Positions 1 through 6,206 of a DNA stretch of 10,314 bases are shown here, piece by piece. A program made the translations under genes and the position numbers. The DNA is from DATDRS01 sp035291605. GTDB taxonomy: Bacteria > Chloroflexota > Anaerolineae > Anaerolineales > UBA6663. The DNA lies in contig DATDRS010000015.1 of NCBI GenBank assembly GCA_035291605.1, positions 1 to 10,314 of the forward strand. Reading direction: 5' to 3'. The stretch's first letter is position 1. Each line of letters starts with the position of its first letter. The notes beneath the pieces were generated by a model, which did not search any database, was not told where the DNA came from, and was given only the letters and a program-made list of their open reading frames with translations.

Positions 1-51
1 AATGAGCCGCTGGCCGGAAAACTGATCCGTATTAACCGCCCGCAGGCCTGA
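1..51 (+). CDS. possible C-terminal end of an upstream gene (partial)
   Basis: The first reading frame is open from the window edge through 16 codons, ending ...GKLIRINRPQA, and closes with two consecutive in-frame TGA codons at 49-54. Tandem stops 34 bp before the next gene's start fit the end of a gene co-transcribed with the oxidase. The piece is too short to show codon bias or to name a family, and an open frame of 16 codons can occur by chance. No function is proposed. Confidence 0.35.
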   Translation, partial: NEPLAGKLIRINRPQA

Positions 52-74
52 TGAGAGCCTGAAATCCCTCTTTT

Positions 75-88
75 GGAGTGACAAATTG
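75..88 (+). promoter_or_regulatory. ribosome binding site deciding a TTG start
   Basis: GGAG at 75-78 lies 7 nt before a TTG codon at 86-88. The protein read from this TTG begins MTTNIYDAIIIGAG, so the first beta strand and the FAD-binding glycine motif sit at the usual distance from the N-terminus. No in-frame ATG lies between the TTG and the glycine motif, so the TTG is the likely start. Confidence 0.7.
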
Positions 89-1255
89 ACGACGAATATC
101 TACGACGCGATCATCATCGGGGCCGGCATTGCAGGCACGAGCCTGGCCTTCCATTTGTGCCAGCGCGGCTGGCGGCCCGTGGTGCTGGAACGCAGGTTTG
201 TGGGGGCGGGCGCGACCGGGCGTTCGAGCGGCCTGGTGCGGATGCACTACGATCTGGAGGCCGAATCGCGGCTGGCCTGGACGAGTTTCGACTACTTCTA
301 CAACTGGCGGGAGCGGGTGGGCGGCGAATGCGGCTTCACCCGTACGGGGTTCCTGCAGATCGTCGCGCCGGGCTACCGCGATCAGCTCCGCGCCAACGTC
401 GCCATGCACCAGCGCATCGGCATTCCCACCTTGCTGGTGACGCCCGACGACGTCAAGCGCCTGGCCCCCGGATTTTTCACCGACGACATCGAGCTGGCGG
501 CCTATGAGCCTGAGTCCGGCTATGCGGATCCGGTCAGCACGGCTCAGTCCTTTCTGGCCGCCGCGCGTGCGCGCGGCGCGGGACTCGTTCAGGACTGCCG
601 GGTGACGAAGATCAAGACCTCCGGCGGCCGCGTGAGCGGGGTGGAAACCGATCGGGGTGAGTTCCATGCGCCGGTGGTCGTCAACGCGGCGGGGGCATGG
701 GCGGCGGAAATCGGGCGCATGGCCGGGGTCGAGATCCCGCTCGACACCTGGACGCACGAGGTCGCCTACGTCCGCCGGCCGCCGTCCATCCGGCGCCACC
801 CGACGGTGATTGACCTCTCGCTTTCGATGTATTTCCGCCCTGAGACGGGCGGCCTGACGCTTGTGGCGCTGGAGGACGGCAACCGGTTCGGCGAGCCGCC
901 CGACGCGGATAGCGAGCACGTCACGCCGGGTTTTGTCGAGCGGGCGGTGGAGCGCCTCTGCCGGCGCATCCCGGACATGGAGGCCGGATCGCTCAAGAGC
1001 ACCCACGTCGGCCGCGACGGCATCACGCCTGACCAACGCGCCATTCTGGATCAGGCCGGGCCGGAAGGCTTTTACCTGGCCTGCGGGTTCAGCGGGACCG
1101 GGTTCAAGCTTGGCCCGGCCGTGGGCGCGTGCCTGTCGGAGTTAATCGTGGACGGCCGCGCGGTGACGGTGGATATTTCGCCCTTCACCCTGCGCCGGTT
1201 CGAGGCCGGCCGGCTGCTCACGAGCGAGCATCCTTACGACAAGCTCTGGCGCTGA
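86..1255 (+). CDS. FAD-dependent oxidoreductase, DAO family (sarcosine oxidase beta / glycine oxidase-like)
   Basis: This 389-residue protein is a predicted cytosolic flavoenzyme that oxidises the C-N bond of an amino acid or secondary amine; the exact substrate cannot be read from sequence. Visible features are the N-terminal Rossmann motif GAGIAG at residues 12-17, the ribose-binding Glu35 at the end of strand 2 (VVLERR), and a GATGRSSG segment at 42-49 that packs on the flavin in this family. The C-terminal part has GRDGITPDQRAIL and GFYLACGFSGTGFKLGPAVG, the second FAD-contacting region of DAO proteins. The cysteine that links FAD covalently in monomeric sarcosine oxidases is absent at the corresponding place (HVGRDGITPD), so FAD is probably non-covalent. 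The family's usual FSGHGF reads FSGTGF here. Length is normal for the family. The gene may follow the frame ending at 51, and it converges on the leftward adaptor gene. Family assignment is firm, substrate is open. Confidence 0.9.
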   Translation: MTTNIYDAIIIGAGIAGTSLAFHLCQRGWRPVVLERRFVGAGATGRSSGLVRMHYDLEAESRLAWTSFDYFYNWRERVGGECGFTRTGFLQIVAPGYRDQLRANVAMHQRIGIPTLLVTPDDVKRLAPGFFTDDIELAAYEPESGYADPVSTAQSFLAAARARGAGLVQDCRVTKIKTSGGRVSGVETDRGEFHAPVVVNAAGAWAAEIGRMAGVEIPLDTWTHEVAYVRRPPSIRRHPTVIDLSLSMYFRPETGGLTLVALEDGNRFGEPPDADSEHVTPGFVERAVERLCRRIPDMEAGSLKSTHVGRDGITPDQRAILDQAGPEGFYLACGFSGTGFKLGPAVGACLSELIVDGRAVTVDISPFTLRRFEAGRLLTSEHPYDKLWR

Positions 1256-1258
1256 CAG

Positions 1259-1279
1259 GCGGCCCCCATCTCAGGCCGC
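1259..1279 (+). other. GC-rich inverted repeat just after the oxidase stop
   Basis: GCGGCC at 1259-1264 and GGCCGC at 1274-1279 can pair around a 9-nt loop, starting 3 bp after the oxidase TGA. No T-run follows on the + strand, so it is at best a weak or Rho-assisted 3' end for the oxidase transcript. Confidence 0.3.
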
Positions 1280-1285
1280 TGGCAA

Positions 1286-1312
1286 ACAAAAAGGCCGCCC
1301 GTCGGGGCGGCC
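1286..1312 (-). terminator. Rho-independent terminator for the leftward operon
   Basis: GGCCGCCC (1293-1300) and GGGCGGCC (1305-1312) form a perfect 8-bp GC stem with a 4-nt loop. Read leftward, the stem is followed at once by TTTTTGTTT (plus-strand AAACAAAAA at 1284-1292), the standard intrinsic terminator shape. Read rightward there is no T-run after the stem. It therefore ends the adaptor/ABC transcript, about 50 bp past the adaptor's stop codon, and would also limit read-through into the antisense of the oxidase gene. Confidence 0.75.
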
Positions 1313-1331
1313 TGGTGGGTTATATAGAGCC

Positions 1332-1357
1332 GGGCAGACACAAGCGTCTGCCCCTAC
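1332..1357 (-). repeat. hairpin repeat with a GTAGGGG end
   Basis: GGGCAGAC (1332-1339) and GTCTGCCC (1346-1353) form a perfect 8-bp stem with a 6-nt loop. Read leftward it starts GTAGGGGCAGAC, two bases after the adaptor's TAA stop. It has no T-run of its own. The GTAGGGG end matches that of the 28-bp palindrome at 8777-8804, which also sits at the 3' end of a leftward gene, so both may belong to one dispersed family of small repeats. Family membership is inference from two copies. Confidence 0.5.
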
Positions 1358-1359
1358 GG

Positions 1360-2691
1360 TTATTTGTCGAACGTGACTTCGGAGGTCATGCCCCAGCGCA
1401 TAAGCGCGTGTTGATCGGTGAGCGCGATGACGACGGTATAGGTGATATCGCCGCGCTTCTCTTCAAACACGCCGCTGATCGCCTCCACCGTCCCGCGCAG
1501 CTCCTCCTCGGGCAGCGCATCCAGCACCACGGTCGCGCCTTGCCCTTCCTTGATCTTCACGACTTCGATCTCGGTCAGGTTGTCCGTCTCCACCTTCCAG
1601 CCCGAAAAGTCGGCCAGCGTCGCCGTGACTTGGCCGGGCGCGATCTGTTCGCCCGCCTTGAGATTCAGGTCCACGACCGTCCCGGCCATCGGCGCTTTCA
1701 ACTCCGCATTCGCCAGCGCCGATTGGGCGGCCGTGAGCGACGCCTGCGCGGTGCTGAGGCGCGCCTGAGCCAACGCCATTTTTTCCGGGTCGGGGCCGTT
1801 CTGCACTTTGGCGTACTGGGTCTGGGCGTCGTTCAAGGTGGCCTGGGCCATCGCCGTTTTAGCCTGGGCCAGAGCGAGCTTGATCGTGTCAGGGCCTTTC
1901 AGGGCCTTGTTCCAATTGGCGAGCGCCGTATCATACTTTTCCTGCGCCTTGGTGACCGCGTTCGCCTTGTTGGCCTGCTCGGTTTCGATGCTCAATTGCA
2001 GGGTGAGCTGGTCGTGCAGGCGGGACTGATAATCGTTGTAAGCCTGCTGGACGCGGTCTTTCAGGTCCTCGTTCCCCGAGTCCTTATCCAGCTTGGCCTT
2101 CAGTTCCTCGTAGTAGTCCTTATACCAGTTGGTGAGGAAGACGGCGTTGTCGTAGGCGTCAACGTCGTTGCTGACTTTCGACAACTGCAAGGTGGCCTGC
2201 GCCGTCTCCAGCGCGAGTTGGGCGTCCGTCACGGTCTCCTGCATATCTTCCCCGGCCGGATTCTGCTGGTTGCGCAGTTCCCGCTCGGCCTTGGTCAGTG
2301 CATCCTCCGCCTGCACCACGGCCAGTTGCGCGTTGGCTTTGACGATCTCGGCCGAAGTCTGCAAGTCGTTGAGGGCCTGCTGGGCGTTCAGCACCTCCAG
2401 CTCGGCCTGGGACACTTGGGCCTGCAGGGCGGCGCTGCTTTCCAGCCGGGCCAGCACCTGGCCGGCGGTCACCGCGTCGCCTTCTTTGACTAAAAGCTCC
2501 TCGACCTTGCCGCCCGCGCTGAAGGAGAGGGCGACCGACTGCTTCGGGAGCAGGCGGCCTTCGGCGATCACGGCAAAGTCGTCGGAGACGATCGGCGGCG
2601 CGTCCCCGCCCGGCGTCGGCGTGGCGCTGCCGCTGCAGGCCGCGAGGACAAAACCGCTAATGACGACAAGTAAGAGCAATTTGCGAAACAT
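1360..2691 (-). CDS. HlyD/MacA-type adaptor lipoprotein of an ABC exporter
   Basis: This 443-residue periplasmic-adaptor-like protein is predicted to sit outside the cytoplasmic membrane, held by a lipid, and to work with the FtsX-type permease encoded upstream. Residues 1-19 are a lipoprotein signal (MFRK, a hydrophobic core, then LAAC with Cys19 as the lipidation site), followed by a short Thr/Pro/Gly-rich linker. Residues about 44-84 (GGKVEELLVKEGDAVTAGQVLARLE) form the first half of a biotinyl-lipoyl-like domain. Residues about 85-330 are a long Ala/Gln/Leu-rich coiled-coil hairpin, containing two copies of a GPD...ALAQA unit at 266 and 299, 33 residues apart. APMAGTVVDLNLKAGEQI from 333 is the second lipoyl half, followed by a beta-barrel-like domain to the C-terminus. 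The ATG has GGAG 7 nt upstream. It lies 103 bp after permease A, in the same direction, and is followed by the terminator at 1286-1312. Family assignment is firm; the transported substrate is unknown. Confidence 0.9.
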   Translation of the reverse strand: MFRKLLLLVVISGFVLAACSGSATPTPGGDAPPIVSDDFAVIAEGRLLPKQSVALSFSAGGKVEELLVKEGDAVTAGQVLARLESSAALQAQVSQAELEVLNAQQALNDLQTSAEIVKANAQLAVVQAEDALTKAERELRNQQNPAGEDMQETVTDAQLALETAQATLQLSKVSNDVDAYDNAVFLTNWYKDYYEELKAKLDKDSGNEDLKDRVQQAYNDYQSRLHDQLTLQLSIETEQANKANAVTKAQEKYDTALANWNKALKGPDTIKLALAQAKTAMAQATLNDAQTQYAKVQNGPDPEKMALAQARLSTAQASLTAAQSALANAELKAPMAGTVVDLNLKAGEQIAPGQVTATLADFSGWKVETDNLTEIEVVKIKEGQGATVVLDALPEEELRGTVEAISGVFEEKRGDITYTVVIALTDQHALMRWGMTSEVTFDK

Positions 2692-2737
2692 AGGGTCACT
2701 CCACGTGAAAGGCTAAGAGACAAAATATCACAGGTCA

Positions 2738-2768
2738 GCATGCCATGCCTAGTGTCATTTGACATGAC
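2738..2768. promoter_or_regulatory. paired inverted repeats between permease A and the adaptor gene
   Basis: The 103-bp gap between the permease A stop and the adaptor start holds GCATG-C-CATGC at 2738-2748 and TGTCA-TT-TGACA at 2753-2764, the latter overlapping GTCAT-(5 nt)-ATGAC at 2754-2768. They sit 47-77 bp before the adaptor's ATG. No convincing -35/-10 pair was found, and no T-run follows either repeat, so they could be an operator, an mRNA structure or chance. Confidence 0.25.
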
Positions 2769-2794
2769 GCCCGGCGCTTAGACGCCTGACATTC

Positions 2795-5185
2795 TTATTC
2801 ATACGCCAGACTTTCGCGCACGCTGATCTGCGTGGCGCGGCGGGCGGGCAGGCCGCTGGCCAGGAGCGAGAGCACGACCACAATCGCCAGCCAGATCCAC
2901 ACCCCGGTGAAGGAGTAGTGGTAGACCGCCGGGAAATCAATCACCTGGCCGAGGGCCTCCACGAAGTACTTGCCCGCCAGCGCGCTCAGGGGCACCGCCT
3001 GCGCCCAACTGAGCAGGCCGAGCATCAGCCCCTCGCCCATGAAAATGAAACCCACGTCGGCCGAGGACGCGCCCACCGCGCGCATCACGCCGATCTCGCG
3101 GCGGCGCTCCAGCACGTTGATGGAGAGCGTCCCCGACAGCCCGAAGCTGCCGACCACCGCCACCAGGCAGGTCATGATGAGCAGGAGCGTCGTCAGGATG
3201 CTGAAGCGGGCGTTCGCGTTCTCCTGTTCCGTGAGAGCGGTGTCGGTGAAACTCAAGCTGACGCCGCGCGACTTGAAGTAGTCCCGCAGGTCCTTTTCCA
3301 TGGCGGTCTGGGCGGCGATGGTTTTGGTCTTGCCCCGGATTTCGGCCACCGAGGCGCGGCCCACCGACCCAAGCTCGACGTTCAGTGCGTCGCGGTGGAG
3401 ATAGCCGGTGTTCTGATCCCGCCCCGCCAGGTCGAAGATCAACCCGACGATCGTCCAGGTCGAGTCGCCTGCGTCGCCCAGGTCAAGCTCGACCTGATCG
3501 CCCACGCTCAGGCCCATCTTGCGGGCGAGTTTCTGGTTCAGCAGCAGCGCGCGGCCGTCCTGCGGGTTGAGGTCCCGCCCCGCGGTCAATTCGGGCGTGA
3601 ACAATTCGGTATCCTTCGGGATGCCGCGCAGGAACACCTCGTGGTCGCTGCCCGGCCCGGTCGCGCCGGGGACGCGCGCTTGGGCGGTGTAGAGCACCCA
3701 CATCTCGGCGCGCTCCACGTTCGGGCGCGACTCGATCAGCGGCACCACTTCGTCAATCCGCTGGAACTGTCTGAAGCCGATGATGACGTCGTAGCCGAAG
3801 CCGCGGAAGATCTGCTGGATGGTCTGATTGAAGGAGTGGTGGGCGCTGATGACCATCATGAACATGGCCCCGGCGGCGATGAGCGTGATCTCGGTGAGGG
3901 CGACGCGCCCGGCGCGGCGGAACGTGTTGCGCAGCGCGAGCGCCGCCATGCGCGGCAGCCCCTGCACGCGGCCCAGGACCCGGTCGAGCCAGCGCCGGCC
4001 GTAGCGCCCGGTACCCAGGCCGTAGGCATTGAGCGCCTCGCGCACCGAGATCGCCACACCCTGCATCACCGGCCACAGCCCGGCCAGCAGCGGCGTCACC
4101 AATCCCGCGCCCATCTGGTAGAGCAGCGCGTGTCGCAGAATCTCAAATGAAGAGGCCGGGACGTTGATCAGCCCGAGCATCCAGCGCGAGAGGACATCGC
4201 CTCCCAGCGCGCCCAGCGGCACCGCGAAGGCCAGGCTCAGCAGTCCGTAGGCGGCGACGCCCGCCAGGTACAGCGTCGCAATCTGCCGGGTCAGGCCGCC
4301 GACCGTTTTCATAATGCCGATCTGCGGAAGCTGCTGGGCGATGACGGCGTTGATGGTATTGATGACCAGGATGGTGCTGAGGCCGAGTGACACGACCGCC
4401 ATGACGGCCAGGATCAGCCCGACCCCGTCCATGATGTCTTGCAAGAAATGACGTTGCGGGTCTTGCGTCTGCACAAAGCCGACCGAGACGCCGAGTTTAT
4501 TCAGCCGCTGCTCGACCACGTCGGCGGCAGCCTCCGCCTGTTCCTGGCTGTACTCCGGGATCGTGAAACGCACCCGGCTCAAGTCGCGGTTGCCGCCCAA
4601 CAGCACGAGCATGTCGCGCGTGGCGTAGAACGTCGGCTGTTCGGTGAAGGGGGGAGGGAACTGTTGAGGATCGCGCACCGTCCCGCCGACCGTCACGGCT
4701 TTGGGCCGGTCGTTGACCTCAAAGTACACGACGCCGCCCACCGCCGGGACGTGATAGGGGGCCACGTGGTTGAATTCGACGGCGACCGAGCTGGAGTTGG
4801 GCCACTGCCCGGAGCGCGGCTCGACGAGGTCAAATTGTTGATGCTCGTAATCGTCCAGGGCGATGATGGAGGCCTGCTCCCATTCGGCGTCGGGCGAGGC
4901 TTTCCAGCGGAGGCTCATCCCGGCCAGGCCTTCCGCCTCTTCCACGCCGGGCAGGCGGGCGAGGCTGCTCACCGTCTCGTCGTCCACCAACCCGTTCAGG
5001 TACAGGATGACGTGCGACGGCCGGCTGGCGGCCTGCGACTTGGTCATCTGCCGATCCATGAGCGCGTTGCTGGCCGTGATCATCCCCAGCGCCAACACGC
5101 CCACGCCGATGCTCAGGACGACCAGCGCGGTGCGGCCCTTGTTATTCCAGAGATCGCGCCAGATTTTGCGGAACGCCGTCTTCAT
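2795..5185 (-). CDS. ABC transporter permease with two FtsX domains (permease A)
   Basis: This 796-residue integral membrane protein is the transmembrane partner of the ATPase encoded 15 bp upstream. The order is: a cytoplasmic N-terminus with TM1 at about 18-38; a large extracytoplasmic MacB-type domain to about 250; three TM helices between about 254 and 375; a loop; TM5 at about 428-448; a second extracytoplasmic domain to about 655; and three more TM helices to about 780. Each half carries the FtsX coupling segment that contacts the ATPase: QIGIMKTVGG at 288-297 and EIGVMRAVGAS at 697-707. Each half ends similarly: ISVREALNAYG (379-389) and ISVRESLAYE (787-796). This shows an internal duplication, so one polypeptide may serve both ATPase subunits. 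The size resembles the two-domain YbbP type rather than the single-domain MacB or LolC types. GGAAGGA lies 4 nt before the ATG. It is a clear paralog of permeases B and C. Substrate is unknown. Confidence 0.92.
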   Translation of the reverse strand: MKTAFRKIWRDLWNNKGRTALVVLSIGVGVLALGMITASNALMDRQMTKSQAASRPSHVILYLNGLVDDETVSSLARLPGVEEAEGLAGMSLRWKASPDAEWEQASIIALDDYEHQQFDLVEPRSGQWPNSSSVAVEFNHVAPYHVPAVGGVVYFEVNDRPKAVTVGGTVRDPQQFPPPFTEQPTFYATRDMLVLLGGNRDLSRVRFTIPEYSQEQAEAAADVVEQRLNKLGVSVGFVQTQDPQRHFLQDIMDGVGLILAVMAVVSLGLSTILVINTINAVIAQQLPQIGIMKTVGGLTRQIATLYLAGVAAYGLLSLAFAVPLGALGGDVLSRWMLGLINVPASSFEILRHALLYQMGAGLVTPLLAGLWPVMQGVAISVREALNAYGLGTGRYGRRWLDRVLGRVQGLPRMAALALRNTFRRAGRVALTEITLIAAGAMFMMVISAHHSFNQTIQQIFRGFGYDVIIGFRQFQRIDEVVPLIESRPNVERAEMWVLYTAQARVPGATGPGSDHEVFLRGIPKDTELFTPELTAGRDLNPQDGRALLLNQKLARKMGLSVGDQVELDLGDAGDSTWTIVGLIFDLAGRDQNTGYLHRDALNVELGSVGRASVAEIRGKTKTIAAQTAMEKDLRDYFKSRGVSLSFTDTALTEQENANARFSILTTLLLIMTCLVAVVGSFGLSGTLSINVLERRREIGVMRAVGASSADVGFIFMGEGLMLGLLSWAQAVPLSALAGKYFVEALGQVIDFPAVYHYSFTGVWIWLAIVVVLSLLASGLPARRATQISVRESLAYE

Positions 5186-5200
5186 GTTGTCCTTCCGCCT

Positions 5201-5926
5201 TCATCCTTGCGGAATGGTATCCCCTTGTTCATACAGCACCCCGTCGTGCACATGCACCAGCCGGGGCATCCGCTTGGCGAGGTCGTTGTCGTGCGTGACC
5301 ATAATGAAGGTCTTGCCTCGGGCGACTAGATCCTCAAACAGCGTCATGATCATATCGGCGGTCTTGCTGTCGAGGTTGCCGGTCGGCTCGTCGCCCATCA
5401 GCAGGGGCGGGTCGTTGGCGAGCGCGCGGGCAATCGCCGCGCGCTGCTGCTGCCCGCCGGAGAGGGTGTTCGGCAGTTTGTGCGCCTGGTCGGCCAGGCT
5501 GACCTGCTCCAGCAGCCTCATCGCGCGTTCCGGGCGTTCCCTGGGCTTCCACACGCGGCAGAAATCCATCGGCAGCATGGTGTTTTCGATGATCGTCAGG
5601 GTAGGGAGCAGCTGGAAGAACTGGAAGATGACGCCAATGTGCTTGCCCCGGAAGCGGGCCAGTTCGTTCTCACTCATCTTCTCGATGTTCTGCCCGGACA
5701 CGCGCACACTCCCGCTGGTGGGGCGGTCAATGCCCGTCATCATGTTGATCAGCGTGGACTTGCCGGAACCGCTCGGTCCGCGCACCCCCACGAATTCCCC
5801 AGGGTGGACTTGGAGGTTCACGCTCTTGAGCACGTGGATCACGCCCGCGGGTCCCTGGAAGTTCTTAATGACGTTGTCCACGTGGACGAGATAGTTGTTG
5901 CTGTTATTGTGGCTGTTGTCGTTCAT
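5201..5926 (-). CDS. ABC transporter ATP-binding protein, MacB/LolD type
   Basis: This is the cytoplasmic ATPase of the export system, 241 residues from the chosen start. All nucleotide-binding motifs are intact: Walker A GPSGSGKST at 50-58, Q-loop Gln102 in FQFFQLLPTLT, signature LSGGQQQR from 155, Walker B LLMGDEPTGNLD from 175 with catalytic Glu180, and H-loop His212 in VTHD. GDEPTGNLD and FQ.F.LLP are typical of the subfamily that pairs with FtsX-type permeases. A longer frame opens with TTG at 5932, but AGAG (5934-5937 on the complement) is 7 nt from the ATG at 5926 and only 1 nt from the TTG, so the ATG is preferred. The first residues are unusually Asn-rich (NDNSHNNSNNY), coded by AAC/AAT-like runs. 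Its stop is 15 bp before permease A. Permease B ends 280 bp upstream and may share this ATPase. Confidence 0.94.
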   Translation of the reverse strand: MNDNSHNNSNNYLVHVDNVIKNFQGPAGVIHVLKSVNLQVHPGEFVGVRGPSGSGKSTLINMMTGIDRPTSGSVRVSGQNIEKMSENELARFRGKHIGVIFQFFQLLPTLTIIENTMLPMDFCRVWKPRERPERAMRLLEQVSLADQAHKLPNTLSGGQQQRAAIARALANDPPLLMGDEPTGNLDSKTADMIMTLFEDLVARGKTFIMVTHDNDLAKRMPRLVHVHDGVLYEQGDTIPQG

Positions 5927-5986
5927 TGGCAATCTCTACGCAAAGAAGGCTGGGCGGGTTTCGCCGGAAAAATTCTAACGAGAAGA

Positions 5987-6008
5987 AGAAACCGGGTTTC
6001 TGACCCGG
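5987..6008. repeat. short palindromic repeat in the ATPase leader
   Basis: AGAAACC-G-GGTTTCT at 5987-6001 is a 15-bp odd palindrome. Overlapping it, CCGGGT (5992-5997) and ACCCGG (6003-6008) can pair as a 6-bp stem with a 5-nt loop. It lies 60-80 bp before the ATPase start. From memory, AGAAACC/GGTTTCT elements recur as dispersed small repeats in some cyanobacterial and Chloroflexota genomes; that link is not tested here. Confidence 0.4.
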
Positions 6009-6032
6009 GTCTTCGGACACGAACCAGGCCAG

Positions 6033-6038
6033 ATTGTA
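6033..6038 (-). promoter_or_regulatory. candidate -10 element for the ATPase-permease A-adaptor unit
   Basis: On the leftward strand GATACAATC contains TACAAT, one mismatch from the TATAAT consensus, about 107 bp before the ATPase ATG. No good -35 hexamer lies 16-18 bp upstream of it, so the call rests on the -10 alone and on its place just past the terminator-like hairpin at 6065-6087. The leader would include the palindrome at 5987-6008. Confidence 0.3.
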
Positions 6039-6064
6039 TCACTAGTTTACTGTCCTTTTAGCAC

Positions 6065-6087
6065 AAAAGGCGGCCCCCGTCTTCGGG
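6065..6087 (-). terminator. weak terminator-like hairpin after permease B
   Basis: CCCG (6076-6079) and CGGG (6084-6087) form a 4-bp stem with a 4-nt loop. Read leftward it is followed by GGCCGCC and then TTTT (plus-strand AAAA at 6065-6068). The stem is short and the T-run is 7 nt away, so termination would be partial. It resembles a decayed form of the strong terminator at 1286-1312 in composition and order. It lies about 120 bp past permease B's stop. Confidence 0.3.
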
Positions 6088-6206
6088 CGGGAGATGGAAC
6101 GCGTCATCCATCATTAGGCGGAGGGCTATCGCGGCAATACTCGCTGTTTAGGCGGGGCCAAGCCTCCTTCCACACCACCTGTAAACCCACATGAACGGGT
6201 CGCGCT

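Noticed and set aside
32..1036. 334-codon open frame on the - strand
   Set aside because: It is antisense to the FAD oxidase, which has clear motifs in the other direction. The antisense product has no recognisable family.
1332..1357. hairpin as the main operon terminator
   Set aside because: No T-run follows. The next hairpin at 1293-1312 has the T-run and is the better terminator.
1129..2493. 454-codon open frame on the + strand
   Set aside because: It runs through the oxidase 3' end, the terminator hairpin and the complement of the adaptor gene, and the translated protein shows no family features.
2918..4150. 410-codon open frame on the + strand
   Set aside because: It is antisense to permease A with His/Arg/Glu-rich, domain-free translation; a shadow of codon bias.
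4439..5329. 296-codon + strand frame spanning the permease A / ATPase junction
   Set aside because: It covers the complement of two well-supported genes and their spacer, and has no domain of its own.
5930..5932. TTG as the ATPase start
   Set aside because: The Shine-Dalgarno-like AGAG is only 1 nt from this TTG but 7 nt from the ATG at 5926, which fits better.
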